The position numbers and the translations under genes are program-made. Below, piece by piece: positions 13,478 to 53,930 of a stretch of DNA of 64,000 nucleotides; position 1 is the first letter of the stretch; each line of letters opens with the position of its first letter. The notes beneath the pieces are model-generated. The model worked only from the letters and a program-made list of their open reading frames with translations, was not told where the DNA came from and did not search any database. The DNA comes from Hoplostethus atlanticus (taxonomy: Eukaryota; Chordata; Actinopteri; Trachichthyiformes; Trachichthyidae), in assembly GCA_034670405.1 (NCBI GenBank), contig JAXDDX010000035.1, positions 2,737,001 to 2,801,000 on the forward strand, read 5' to 3'.

Positions 13478-14049
13478 GCAGATGTGTACATGCTCACTCG
13501 AGTGCCTCTTGTTTAGCCTCTTGTTTCATCTCATCCTGGTTTCCTCTTTCAGTCAATGTTTGCTTCGGGAATACTCCTTTTCAGGCAGTTTGAAATCCAT
13601 GACCACATGAGATGCGTGTATGTCGGATAAGAAAAAACGCACTATGAAAATGATACGCGAGAAGAAAGTTAGAGTAAAAAGTCACAGCAGAGAGGATAAG
13701 GGTGGGGGATTCTTTGAGGCAGGGGAGGGCAACAGGATACAACTAGTGGGTGGACCTCGATGATTGTATCTGTGCAGTGACTCACACCAAGTCTCTCTCT
13801 TGCTCCCTCTCTCCCCCAAACAGGAGCACTTTGAATGAGTTGGGCTCCGTTTGCATGCAGGCAGATTCCTTCAGTCCCATTTGGGAGTTACAGTATATCT
13901 CATTACTCTGTCTTACAACGCCACACATTGACTGGCTGGACCCTCGAGCGCTCTCTGAACTGACCAGTGACCGAAACCATACGTATAAGTCAGAGGGAAA
14001 CGGAGGACTCTGAGTGCCCCACCACTGCCTCACTGGCAGCTCCAAAACC

Positions 14050-43679
<29,630 letters not shown>

Positions 43680-46600
43680 GGCGGGATCCCCCACGGCCCT
43701 CTCTCGCCCCTCTCCCCCCGCACCCAGTTCTTGGTCTCCACTCTCTCTCTCTCTCACACACACACACGCACATGAGCCCCGTGCCTTCTCACTGTGATGG
43801 TATAGCATCCCTCAGGGCTGCCTACTCCTGCATCCTCCTCTGCCCTGCCCAGTGACCTACATCAACCTCTTACCCACCGTGACAACACTCCTGCAGGCTC
43901 TCCTGTGCCTCCCCCAACACCCTTGGCAGCCTCCCTCCCCTGTCGCTGCTGCAGCCAATGGCGGAGCCCGGAATGGATGATTCTGGACCGAACTTACTTT
44001 ACAGTGATCCCGCCCTCTCAACCAAACTGCCTCCTCATCCTCCTCCTACTGACAACTTGCATCTGCTTCTCAACCCCCCGATAGGTCCCAGAGGTTGCGT
44101 CTTTATTATTCTACTTCTTGACTTCTCTACTTTCGTGACATTTTTTTTTAATTGATTCCCGATCAGCAAAACAAGCATGTTTCTTTTTATTTTGTATTCG
44201 GACATTCGCATTGGCCTTGACCTAACATTGACTTGACATTAACTGAGCAGCGATTCGGTTTAACAATATTAAGTAAATTACAAAGTTTGTTACAAGGTAC
44301 TTTATTAATCCCCGGGGGGAAATTTCTGAAATTTCTGATTTCCTTCATGTAATACCAAATTACCTAGTGTACTCAACAAAAAATGTAGTAGTTGGTAGTT
44401 TTTTTTTCTAAAGAATTTTTGTCTTATCTTTTTTAATTCCCTAAACCTTTGGCTATTTTGGTTGTTTTGCCCTCAAGACCGTTAATTTTTTTCTTTCTCC
44501 ATCTGTAGCTTGTCCTGTCTTACCAGGCATCTACCACTGTGAGGCACTATGAGGCGGCTGCTTTGCTAGCATGGGATGCAAGATGGACAATAATCAGTGA
44601 AAGACAAAACAGCAACATGCAGCAAACAAACTCTTTTTCTACGCATTTGTACAATAATCATAATCTGATGGATCAGTCACGAATCTATCACTGATGTCTG
44701 AATTCAAATGGACCAAGAACTGAACCGGTGTACCGCTGTATACACACGGGAGGACAACTTTCCTACACTTTACCGAGGACAACAGCCTTACTTGTCCGGC
44801 AATCATTTCGGTTATCTATAATCAACTGAGCTTCCCTCCCCACCGCCACCACAATTACCACCCACCAACTGCACGCCTCCCTCCTGCTTTTAAAAGACTG
44901 ACGACACTTCTGAATTCCTGGTGTATTAAATTGACTGTGTTAATAGAGAAACGTAGGCTGGGAATGACGTAGAGGTGTTTTTTTTATGATGGTACACGGT
45001 GAGGATGGTAGTCTTTGCTCTGGCCTCGTACTGCCCCCCCGTGCCTCTCAGCATTCACGGTAGCACTGAGAGACTGCGAATCACAGCATCGTCTGTCAAC
45101 TGCAGAACACTGTTAAAACACGGCACTATCCCTTTTAATCACTTTGGTAACTTCATTCAGTTGGTGATGCTTTTTTGATAGACAGGGGCTTACCGGAGAA
45201 CGATTAGGAGGGGATCATGAAGGATCCCAACACTGATACAACCAGAGGCAAAAAAAAAAAGAGGAACGATGCCACCAAAAAACAAGATTATTGTGTGTGC
45301 TCATATTGGTTCCACATTACACTATTTTGGTAATCTACACAAAATATCCCCAACATGATTCCATTTGATTCTCCTACATTAATGACTCCAAGCACAAAGT
45401 GCTGCACATTTCTTAACATAGCATCTTATTATAGTGATTACATGGGTAGTTATCCATGCCGTTTCACATCATTTTAGCATTAGGTACAGTACACGGAAAG
45501 TATGTCACTTGAAAATAAATGTCAATGAAACGAATTCATTCCGCTACATCTGAAGAGCCAAGTCTAAATGTTGCTGGGTATTGTACGGATGCAAATGGAT
45601 TCGCTATGCTGAGAACCTGACACCATGTTTTATTTCTCCTGCACTGTGACTCGTAATGCTCGTCTGGAGTCTACACATAAATGTGGCTTCTCCCCTGTCT
45701 GCACTACCTATCGTGCGTGTTGTATGCCTTGTTTCTGTCTGTCCTCATGGGGGTTTGGACTGTTACTGTTACATCACTGGCCACTGTCCTCGTTTCTGTG
45801 TGCTGCAGGAGTAGTGAGGTATTTGAACGCCTCTCCGGAAGACGGCGTGTCCGGAGACTGTTGAGATGTGCTGGTCTGTGTGCGGTACCGTGGCTGCCTC
45901 ATTGCCACTGTGTTTTGACTGTTAACTGTTAGCTTCCACTGATGATGCATGTGGCAGTGTCTTGTGTTTTGTACCCCTTGATGCACTTGGCCTGAACAGT
46001 CTTTGTATGCACTGTAGTAGAGTCTTGTTTCATTTCACCCATTCGCTTTTTTACGTTCCCTCTCTTTGTTGAACCATTACAGCAACTCACTTCACCCATC
46101 CACGTTTTCATTGTCATCATTTCTCAAACATTTTGTAATGTATGTTGTTCCATTTTGTGGATGTCACCAAGACACTTTGAACCTGCTCTAGTATGGATGC
46201 ACAATATAAAGCATTACATTTTAATGAGCAGCAGCTATTTAAAGCAAACGTAAGTTTTGGTGGCATGACATGGCTGTGCATGTAGCGGTCTTTTAACATC
46301 GGTGTTTTCCTTGTGTAGCTCACCCCAGCGTTCAAGTTTCCGGATACCAAGCTGTGAGTTGAAGGGGAGCAGCCGATGTGAGTGTGTTTGGGAAAGAAAA
46401 AAAAGAAAAAAAAAAGGCAGAGGAGTGGAAAGAGAGCGTTATAAAATGGCCAACCAGAGCTAGTTTGCCAATAAGATCTCACTTTGTATATCCCCTGCTC
46501 CTCCACTGCCCCTGATATGAACCCCAACACACAGTGGAACGGTATCCTGTTGCCCCACACCGCTGGCTGAACAGGACCTGTCTCTCACGCCTGTCTTGAG

Positions 46601-47150
46601 AAAGATCAGCCAGGAAGGTCATGTCTCTTTCCCTGGCCTCCCTGTCGCTTTCTGATCTTGTCAGCGTAGGTACTGAAATGTATAGAGCACTATAGAGCAT
46701 TAATGATAGAGACCATTAATGAGCTTCTCTCTTGATTCAGGTCTATTGGAGAGAGTGACTGTGAGAATTATTAAGGGTAAACAGAAATGTAATAACAATG
46801 TAGAGGAAAAAAAAGAACTGTACCAGCATACAATGCTTTGCCCATGTTTGTGGACAGAGTGTGGTTTGTCAATGATAACGTGATACTGTTTCAAATTTCA
46901 AAGCAATATATAAATGAAATTAAATAATACAATGACAAAAGAATCCCTCTCACGTTTCTTGTCAACAATGATTTTCTTATGGTTGAGTAGCATCAGACCA
47001 TCACAAGACCATGTTACTTGTGTGTGTATATACAGTATATTTTGGGTTAATCTTCAAAAGTGCACACTGTCTTTGGTAAGCGCTTTACGTCATACATGCA
47101 ACTCTTAAAGAGAATATCACAAACATCTGTCAACATAAAATAAAGAAAAT
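43680..47150 (+). other. anks1a: anks1a 3' UTR (probable) with candidate poly(A) signals
   Basis: No coding sequence is recognised downstream of the stop. AATAAA occurs at 45514-45519 and again at 47139-47144. The second would give a 3' UTR of about 3.5 kb. The first 480 nt are C-rich. A fragment (TACTTTATTAATCCCC at about 44,298) resembles a 3' end common to fish retroelements. Confidence 0.55.
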
Positions 47151-47538
47151 AGAACATGAAATCTAACCAGCTACATATTCAAATATAAGGATTATTTACA
47201 AACCAACTATATTTTTGGTACCTTTTTGGTACCTTTTCCTGAAGTGAAGTGAACTAACGAAAAAGTATTCCAAACATCTCACAGCCCAGGAAACTTTGTT
47301 TTTACTTTAACTTTGTAAATCTTGTTTCTCACCGGCTGCAGGCTCTTGCTGCACGTCGAAGCCGGAGGGAATACCAGACAGCAGTGCTGGCAAAAGATTA
47401 CCAATGAGAGCAAATAGCCATCACCACATCACTACAAAGAAATGCACTTCAGAATCAAGACCGATTTTCTGAATCTTATGCAAGGGCTAGTATTCCCTCC
47501 TGCTAACGGTGATGCACACAGGGTTTCCTCACCAACAT

Positions 47539-47850
47539 GCTAAGTGTACAGAACATTAGGAAGCCCTGTTCTCTAGATCAGTGGTCCTCAATCCAGATCA
47601 ATCCAGTCCTGGAGGTTTTAGCTCCAGTCTTACTCAGGCACACCTGAACCAATTAGAGGCTTCCGGTTTTCATGATACTTTAATTGGTCCAGGTGTGCCT
47701 GAGTAAGGCTGGAGCGAAGAACCACTGCTCTAGATGAAAGAGACTGACCAGGTGAAAGCTATCATTCCCAGGCTTTGACACAATTGAGAAATGGATTGTG
47801 CAATAACTCAATATGAAGGAGATGTTCCCGATGTTTTGTGCACTCAAATC
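47539..47850. mobile_element. Tc1-like relic interrupted by a hAT-like MITE
   Basis: The left end CTAAGTGTACAGAACATTAG and right end GATGTTTTGTGCACTCA are inverted relatives of each other. The interior GAGACTGACCAGGTGAAAGC, ATTGAGAAATGGATTGTGC matches the copy at 38,520. Removing 47,579-47,735 rejoins the interior cleanly. Confidence 0.7.
47579..47727. mobile_element. hAT-like MITE with 8-bp target duplication
   Basis: 149 bp starting CAGTGGTCCTCAATCC and ending GAACCACTG, flanked on both sides by CTCTAGAT (47,571-47,578 and 47,728-47,735). An 8-bp duplication and CAGTGGT..ACCACTG ends are hallmarks of hAT elements. Inner arms GGCACACCTGAACCAATTA and TAATTGGTCCAGGTGTGCC make it nearly palindromic. 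It has no coding capacity. Confidence 0.85.
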
Positions 47851-48234
47851 TGTGGTTAAGATGCATTCTAATTCTACAAATGTAATAACCACGATTATCA
47901 GAATCAGCATCCCCAAGCTAGCTTCCCTGTAGACTACAAGTGACTCTTTAAAAGCAACAGAGGGGAACAAATTCAATCTGCCAATAGAAAGCAGCTCACA
48001 AGGGCCATGGTCATTTCATTTGACTGATACCTTTTCTGAAAATCCTCGCTTAGTATCTCTAGAGAAGGCATCTTTTGAGCAATTTGTTTTACACTTTGGC
48101 GTGACGTCTCACTACTAACTTTCCCTTTACTCTCAAGTACTGTATTTAAACACTATAGGAAAAAAATACAAAACATCTGCTGCCCATGACAAATGCCAGC
48201 TTATGAAGGTGATCAGTGGTCCTATCAGTGGGGT

Positions 48235-48467
48235 TTAGCGCGCGTCCTCCCCAGCCTCTGCCTCTCCTGGTGGGAACAGCAGCTTCCTGAGGATGGGGGC
48301 GTAGAAGACACCAAAGACCGTACGGTTGAAGTGGACGATTCGCCCAAAGGCCGTCCCCAGCTCGGCTAGCTCGGCACTCAGCAGCCTCAGGGTGGAGGGC
48401 GGTTCTGGACTCCTTTTAGTGGGGCCGCCCTCCAGCGTGGCCTGAAGGTAGCCCTGTACTCTGTCTC
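48235..48467 (-). CDS. tcp11: tcp11 coding exon 9 (C-terminus)
   Basis: After AAACACGTAG, encodes [20 protein letters not shown] through [20 protein letters not shown] to EDAR, stop TAA at 48,235-48,237. A pyrimidine tract precedes the acceptor. Confidence 0.94.
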
Positions 48468-51400
48468 CTACGTGTTTCATTGAGAGAGGGAGGCCGGGAG
48501 AGAGAGAGAGAGAGATAGAGAGAGTGTCAAAGGAAGGAGTTAGCCCTCTGCAGCAGTGCTGCAGCTCATATCCAACTAGAACCAAATCTATGCAGACACA
48601 GAGCCCAACAACCAATAAATCACATCATAATGTCTTCAACCATTGTATATAATTTGAACATGTCACCGCTGTCGGGTGAAAACCTTGTACCTCTAAAATG
48701 TCCTATTTTTCAGGTACTAAGAAAAAGAGCCTTGTTTTTAGCTTGATGACAATGCATTTTAGACACTATCCAATAGGTTTTGAAAGAGGGTGGAGAACCC
48801 ATAGAGGACCATGTAATCCTTCAATTTAAGTGCAGCATTAACAGCAATATTCTATGTTGTGGAAGTTCTGGCCTCACGTTTGGGATACTCTCAAAATATA
48901 TCTGCACGTTGGAGTCAAGCTGGAATAAATACTTTTTTAAATCATTTCAGCCAACAAGGTCCGGCATTAAAATATTGGAAACGTGAATCTGATATGAATA
49001 TGTGAATATATGAATGTATATATATTTTCCCGTTTGCGCTTCAAGTCGACGTTTATCCAACACACGACCTAAGACTAGCTGTGCACAAGTCTGACCTATG
49101 AGTGTGCAGATGGGGTTGTTGTGCCTCCATAAGTCAGCTATCTGTCCCTTCAGTCGATCCTGGCTGTCCCGAGGCAGCGGTGGCCCTCCCTGGGTAGTCA
49201 GTGCCTCCTTCACCTGCACCAGTACTTGCTCCCCAAGCCCCAGCAGTGCCCCCTTCAGGTCAGCTTCCCTGTCATATCATATGCATATATCCATTAACAA
49301 GGGCTTTAAAACAAAGGGTGAATTCATGGAGCTCAATACATAAGTGCCTATAATAACAATCTATTTCTCTCACGAGGCATTTAGATAAAATAAACATGCA
49401 TCTTAGTAGAGATCAAGCGAGAAATAGCCTGTGCTTGTTTTATTGCAGCTTAGATCACATAGTGTGGGCAGGGCTTGAATATCACAAGCTGTTGCTCCAC
49501 ATTTGTCTACTAATCATGATGGGGTTTCTCTTGAACGGAAAGAATGAGGTTAGCTGGATCTGTTCTGACAAGCTAGTTGCCTCCTGTCACCTCCATCGCT
49601 TTCCTTCTCGTACATTACCTGTCTCCAGTGACAGCCAGTGCATACATCAACCACAATCTCCTCTTACCTGGATTGACTGCCCTCCAGTAGGGCAGTGATG
49701 GACTGCTTGAGTTTACCTACAAACCCCTGCAGGGAGAAAACAGCGCCCCCACACTGAGTGCTGGTCAGCAGCAGCACCGACGCCTCCAGGACCAGCATGG
49801 CGAGTCTCTGGCCCAGCGCGTCCAAGCGGGCTCTGTCCATCTGCACGGTCTGTGTACAGACGACATAAATACCTCCAGTTACTACTTATTGTGTTCACAT
49901 ATGATCAATCAGAGGGAGTTATCTTAAAATAATAGCTATAATAATAAAGTATCACATAAATGAAAAAGCCTAGCATGATACAAATTTGCACCTCAGGATA
50001 CTTCTGGTCTTGTGGGTCCCAGTGGAGCAGACGCATGTAGGCCTGGTTGAGGACTGCAGCGGGGCTGACTGGACCACGGCTGTCAGGACTGGAGGACTCC
50101 GGACCGGACTCAGGCGGGGGGGGTGACAACTGACGCCACCTCTAAGGCTGCTGCCTGAAGCCAAGCTGTGGTATTACCCAGAGAAGCTGCAGAGTAGAAT
50201 AGTAAAAAAAAACCAAAAAACACACATTAAACATAAAACAATAACAAAAGAAAAACTGACACCTACTCTTGCAAAAATTAAATGATTGCTTGTGTGAAGA
50301 TAAAACATAATATTGAATGCTATTAAAATGATCAACAATAGTAAGTACTAGTACATTTGCTTACAAAAAATATTTTGAGGCGGGCAGGTTCATCTTTACT
50401 TTACTAAAAAAATGAATGATAGAAATTTTGAAGCAAGATCTTTTTCAAAATGGATATCTAGCACATGAGAAGGAAACCCTTCGTCTCTGCTCACCTGGCT
50501 GCTTGTCCAGAATCTGCTGGAATTTGGCTCTCTCGTACTGCACAGCCTGCTGCAGGAGGTGAGGCCGCAAGCTCTGGATGGTGAAGTTGACCATATCGGC
50601 CTTCATCAGCCCCAAGACACGGAAGCTCTCCCTGAATGAGGGTCACAGGAACTTTCGGGTCACGTTGCTAAAGGAAAATTCCACCCTCGGATACTCTTAC
50701 ACCGTTAAACATCATAACTCTGTCATGTTCACTGCGTTCCAGGAGCTATTTTGTGATGAAGTGTTGTAATTTGCTTTTTTGGTGTATCCACTTCCCCTCA
50801 ACCTGCCTCGTCTATTTCTACTTCAGTTATTGGGTTATACTGCATTCAACTGTGGGTTATACATGTAGGCGGAGGAGCAATATCGATAGCGATAGCAGAG
50901 CAAGAGTCATGCCCCTTACTCAGAACACAGCATGTGTTGCATTCATTCTGGTCTAGTAAGACTGTCAGTGGAGAAATTGGTATCTCTTCCTCTTCTATGA
51001 TGGATTTCTCTCTGTATGATTGTTGAATGTAGGTGCAAAATGTTTCCCATTGATGTTTAAGATAGTTGAAAAATGTTCTGCTATCAATATATATATATGA
51101 AAACTTTATATTTAATATTAAAGCTGCACTAGGCAATTTTGCCTCCAAATGGAAATTGAACTTTGAATGTTTGCCAACCCGGCCTGTGATTCCTTTATAC
51201 CAGTGGTTCTCAATCCTGGTCCCCGGGGCCCAGAGCCCTGCTGGTTTTCTATCCTACCAGGTAGTTAACTGCATTCACCTGGCATCCCAGGTCTAAATCA
51301 GTCTCAGATTAGATGGCTGGAATGAAATCCAGCAGGGCTCTGGGCCCTGAGCACCAGGATTGAGAAAAAAACGCTTTATATTAAGGGATACCAACGAGAC

Positions 51401-52891
51401 CAGAGAGGCAAAATATCTAACGTTGGGGAGTCCAGCTTTCTCGCTGCTGTTTAAGAGACAGTTGGTATTTCACTCTTAAGGTTTGATTTGTCACTTCATG
51501 TGGGCAGGAAAGCGTCCACGCTTGACACCAGAATTTCATCTGAGAAAATCGGCTGAATCTGCAGGGTGTCAGTTAGGATGGATGGGATGCTCTTCTTTGT
51601 TGCAGCCCCACTTTGTGATTCAGGCTGATAAGACAGGTGCATTTTACCTATAAATCTTGCCTAGAGCGGCTTCATGCATGTTATTCAATCTTCCCCTGGA
51701 ACCAAAACCTCTCATTTTCCAAGCAATAGTCAGGCTTCAGATCATAATCACACTGACAATACTGAGTCCTCAAAAACTGTCCCCCCCACCTGAGGAGCTC
51801 AACGGTGTCGGTGAGATCCCTCAGTGCCCCGATGTCTGGGTCCCGTACAGGAGCACACAAGGAACCCATGGTGTTGATGACGTATCCTGCCAGTCTGTGG
51901 ACGTCCAGCGCTCCGTGATCGGCCTCCTGCTGGATGAGCTCCAGGTCCAGCACCTCGTCCAGCTGAGACCTCAGTCTCACGTGGCCAGGCAAGAGCAGGG
52001 ACTGCAGCATCTATTGTAAAAATGAGACCACCTTCGTTGTTGTTTATATCCAAAATGTTTTAGTTCATCTTCAAAGATTCACGCTATCTTTGGTCATTGA
52101 GTACTGGTCTGATCTGGGTTGAGAGCGGGTTTGGAGTGAGGTGGCGATTCTAGTATGTCAGAATTTACTGTTGATCCTTCTGGAGGTGTTTTAACCCCAC
52201 TTGATAACCCCAATGACAAACCCAAACCAGAGCCCTCATTTATCAAGCAACCCCCCCCCTCATTTATCACTATCACTGGTTTCATGACAGATATACTTAC
52301 AGTCTTGACCTCCTTGAGCAGAATGATAGCATGGCTATAGTTTGGAGGATTGCTGTTTAGCTGCTCCTGAAGACTATCCCAAAATGCACGGTGTACTATC
52401 TCTGTCACTCTGCCCTCCAGGCTGCAAGGGGGGGTGGGGTGGGGTAGTTGAAAAACAATTCAAAAGTGCTAATTGATTTACAATAAACCGAAATAAGAAT
52501 AACCAAGGTCACTTCATTTGGGGTGTTGTGCGTTTTATCTTGCCTGTCTTTGGGTGGACTTTTGGGTTTGAAGCAGAAGTCTCCGTTCACCACTATCTCA
52601 TGTGCAAGGCTGAGGTTGGAAACACAATTTTCCAACTCCATCAGATTGGATAATGAGGCCGTATTAGGTGGGCTCCCTGCGACCAGACAGCAGACACACA
52701 CACACACACACAGATATAATTAACACTGTACACTTTGAGCATTAATTAAATTACTAATGGTCTCCAAACGTGCCTGATAACTAAAGCTACTATGATTGAT
52801 CTTTATTACCTGTAGGAGAGTGAAGCTTTTCAAGACAAGGCACGTCAGTGGGCGTGTCATCAACAGCTTCCTCTCTGTCATTATTTGGCAT
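48235..52891 (-). CDS. tcp11: T-complex protein 11 homologue, with an apparent 1-nt frameshift
   Basis: TCP11 is a testis-enriched protein of the TCP11/SOK1 family, linked in mammals to sperm capacitation and cAMP signalling. Nine coding exons give about 491 residues (human forms about 440-500). Family landmarks: [19 protein letters not shown] (~40), [20 protein letters not shown] (~76), [40 protein letters not shown] (~150), [20 protein letters not shown] (~190), [25 protein letters not shown] near the C-terminus. All exon phases agree except one. In 49,992-50,186 the frame entering at 50,186 hits TGA just after a G8 run (50,116-50,123, plus strand), while the frame leaving at 49,992 is one base off. 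Splice sites and flanking protein are intact, so this is either a homopolymer sequencing/assembly error or a recent null allele. The gene is tail-to-tail with anks1a, as in human. The minus strand was inferred from splice signals. Confidence 0.93.
49096..49268 (-). CDS. tcp11: tcp11 coding exon 8
   Basis: Encodes [20 protein letters not shown] through NNPICTLI, phase 1 at the donor GTCAGA. Confidence 0.94.
49668..49849 (-). CDS. tcp11: tcp11 coding exon 7
   Basis: Encodes [20 protein letters not shown] through ALLEGSQS, phase 2 at the donor GTAAGA. Confidence 0.95.
49992..50186 (-). CDS. tcp11: tcp11 coding exon 6 (contains the frame break)
   Basis: The upstream frame reads [19 protein letters not shown]. 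The downstream frame reads [20 protein letters not shown] to [10 protein letters not shown]. The two are offset by one base across C8 (minus strand). At 195 nt the exon is one base too long for its two phases. Confidence 0.85.
50495..50631 (-). CDS. tcp11: tcp11 coding exon 5
   Basis: Encodes [20 protein letters not shown] through QILDKQP, phase 1 before GTGAGC. Confidence 0.95.
51201..51373. mobile_element. hAT-like MITE in a tcp11 intron
   Basis: The left end CAGTGGTTCTCAATCCTGGT and the inverted right end ACCAGGATTGAGAA (last bases decayed) bound 173 bp. Near-identical 8-mers CTTTATAC (51,193-51,200) and CTTTATAT (51,374-51,381) flank it. The arms CCCAGAGCCCTGCTGG and CCAGCAGGGCTCTGGG pair. 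Confidence 0.8.
51790..52010 (-). CDS. tcp11: tcp11 coding exon 4
   Basis: Encodes [20 protein letters not shown] through [11 protein letters not shown], phase 2 at the donor GTGGGG. Confidence 0.95.
52301..52421 (-). CDS. tcp11: tcp11 coding exon 3
   Basis: Encodes [20 protein letters not shown] through KEVKT. Acceptor CCCTTGCAG, donor GTAAGT. Confidence 0.95.
52544..52676 (-). CDS. tcp11: tcp11 coding exon 2 (GC donor)
   Basis: Encodes [20 protein letters not shown] through FKPKSPPKD. The donor is AAGACAG|GCAAG, a GC-AG intron. Joining gives KDSLEGRV, matching the mammalian DSLEGRV. Confidence 0.93.
52810..52891 (-). CDS. tcp11: tcp11 coding exon 1
   Basis: The first ATG of the transcript gives [20 protein letters not shown] to HSPT, phase 1, donor GTAATA. 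The exon continues 12 nt upstream as 5' UTR to an acceptor at 52,904. Confidence 0.85.
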
Positions 52892-52984
52892 TGCAGCAAG
52901 AGACTGAATAGGCACAGACAATATTTGAAATATATATATATATATATAACTACTGTTTACATTTTCTTGATTAAACACATATGT

Positions 52985-53150
52985 ATAATAAACTTTATTT
53001 CTGTGGCACTTTTTGAAAACGTTTACAAAGTGCTTTAACAATCAAATATGAACATAATTACAAAATAAATTAAAACAGGAAGGCACTACAAGATAAGAGG
53101 ATAAAAACAATATAATAGTAAAAAATAATAAAAGACAGTCCAGAATGACT
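52985..53150. repeat. dispersed teleost repeat fragment
   Basis: AATAAACTTTATTTCTGTGG, CGTTTACAAAGTGCTTTAAC, AAATTAAAACAGGAAGGCAC: the A-rich head of a common fish repeat. It lies in the tcp11 5' UTR intron. Confidence 0.5.
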
Positions 53151-53168
53151 TTTTGTAGGGACACTTAC

Positions 53169-53215
53169 CAAATGTTGGTCTTCTGGAGAACTGGTCGAGT
53201 TAGATCTCAGAAAAT
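53169..53215 (-). other. tcp11: probable tcp11 5' UTR exon
   Basis: A minus-strand donor ACATTTG|GTAAGT at 53,168/53,169 can splice to the acceptor at 52,904. There is no in-frame ATG before the CDS start. The upstream limit is not known. Confidence 0.45.
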
Positions 53216-53930
53216 GAAAATGAATCCTTGCCGTGTAGCTCGTACTACTTTGTAACGTAAAATCGCATTATAACACCTTGACTCGAACTACATCAGCTTC
53301 AAGTTTAAAACAGGGTCAAACCACTTTACCCGTAATGGGGGGGGGGGGCGTCTTTGAAATTACACACCGTTTACCAAATTACCAAATGACATTTGATCTA
53401 AATTAGTATTTATATATGACATTATGCTAACTATGGATTTCAACGTTTTTCCAATAAGCGCTTTATTAATCTCTATATCGATTAACTGGTGGTAAAACAT
53501 GGTTTGGCCCGTGCTTAAATCAAAACAGTGGGCGTGCCGTTACTGTATGTTTTTGTTCCTCATGTCCGCCCCCTGGCTGTATTTTACGACTCAAAACGCT
53601 GGGGCATATTATTGCTTTAAAAGAAAATTCACGACGCTTGTTTTAATTTTAAGTGCCACTATTGTAGAATAATGGGAACAAAGTGGAAAGCGGGCTGTGT
53701 GTCGACTGGCCCATTGTATTAAACGTACAGCCACTGGCAATTTCCTGGTTCCTCTAAGCCAGTAATTTCTTGACAACAGCAGACCAACACTACGACAGCT
53801 ATGGTTTCAAAGCTCTGTTACTATAATGAATGTTCATTTCATCCCACAGACATTAAAAACTGCTTCTTTGTGTCTTTCTACATACAAACACACACAAAAA
53901 GATGGTACAAACAAGACAGAATTGTTTTGC
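53216..53930. other. intergenic between tcp11 (5' side) and phc2 (3' side)
   Basis: About 700 bp with no coding sequence seen. It contains a G12 run at 53,338-53,349. The tcp11 promoter should be here, but no TATA box or CpG island stands out. Confidence 0.5.

Larger units (their letters stand above)
3426..14039. other. non-coding interval between snrpc and the first anks1a exon seen
   Basis: About 10.6 kb with no exon I can assign. I looked for ankyrin-repeat exons (TPLHxAA-type motifs) and for exons of UHRF1BP1 or TAF11, which lie here in human, and found none. Open frames are short and repeat-derived or featureless. It holds SINE pieces (4284, 6030), a Tc1-like relic (9088) and several microsatellites. 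It may be intergenic or a large anks1a intron. Confidence 0.6.
47151..48234. other. convergent intergenic interval anks1a / tcp11
   Basis: Apart from the nested transposons at 47,539-47,850 I see no gene. The tcp11 3' UTR (minus strand) must lie in its right part. I could not find a clear AATAAA on the minus strand, so the poly(A) site is not placed. Confidence 0.6.

Noticed and set aside
44296..44337. TACTTTATTAATCCCCGGGG as a retroelement 3' end
   Set aside because: Too short to assign. Noted only within the 3' UTR description.
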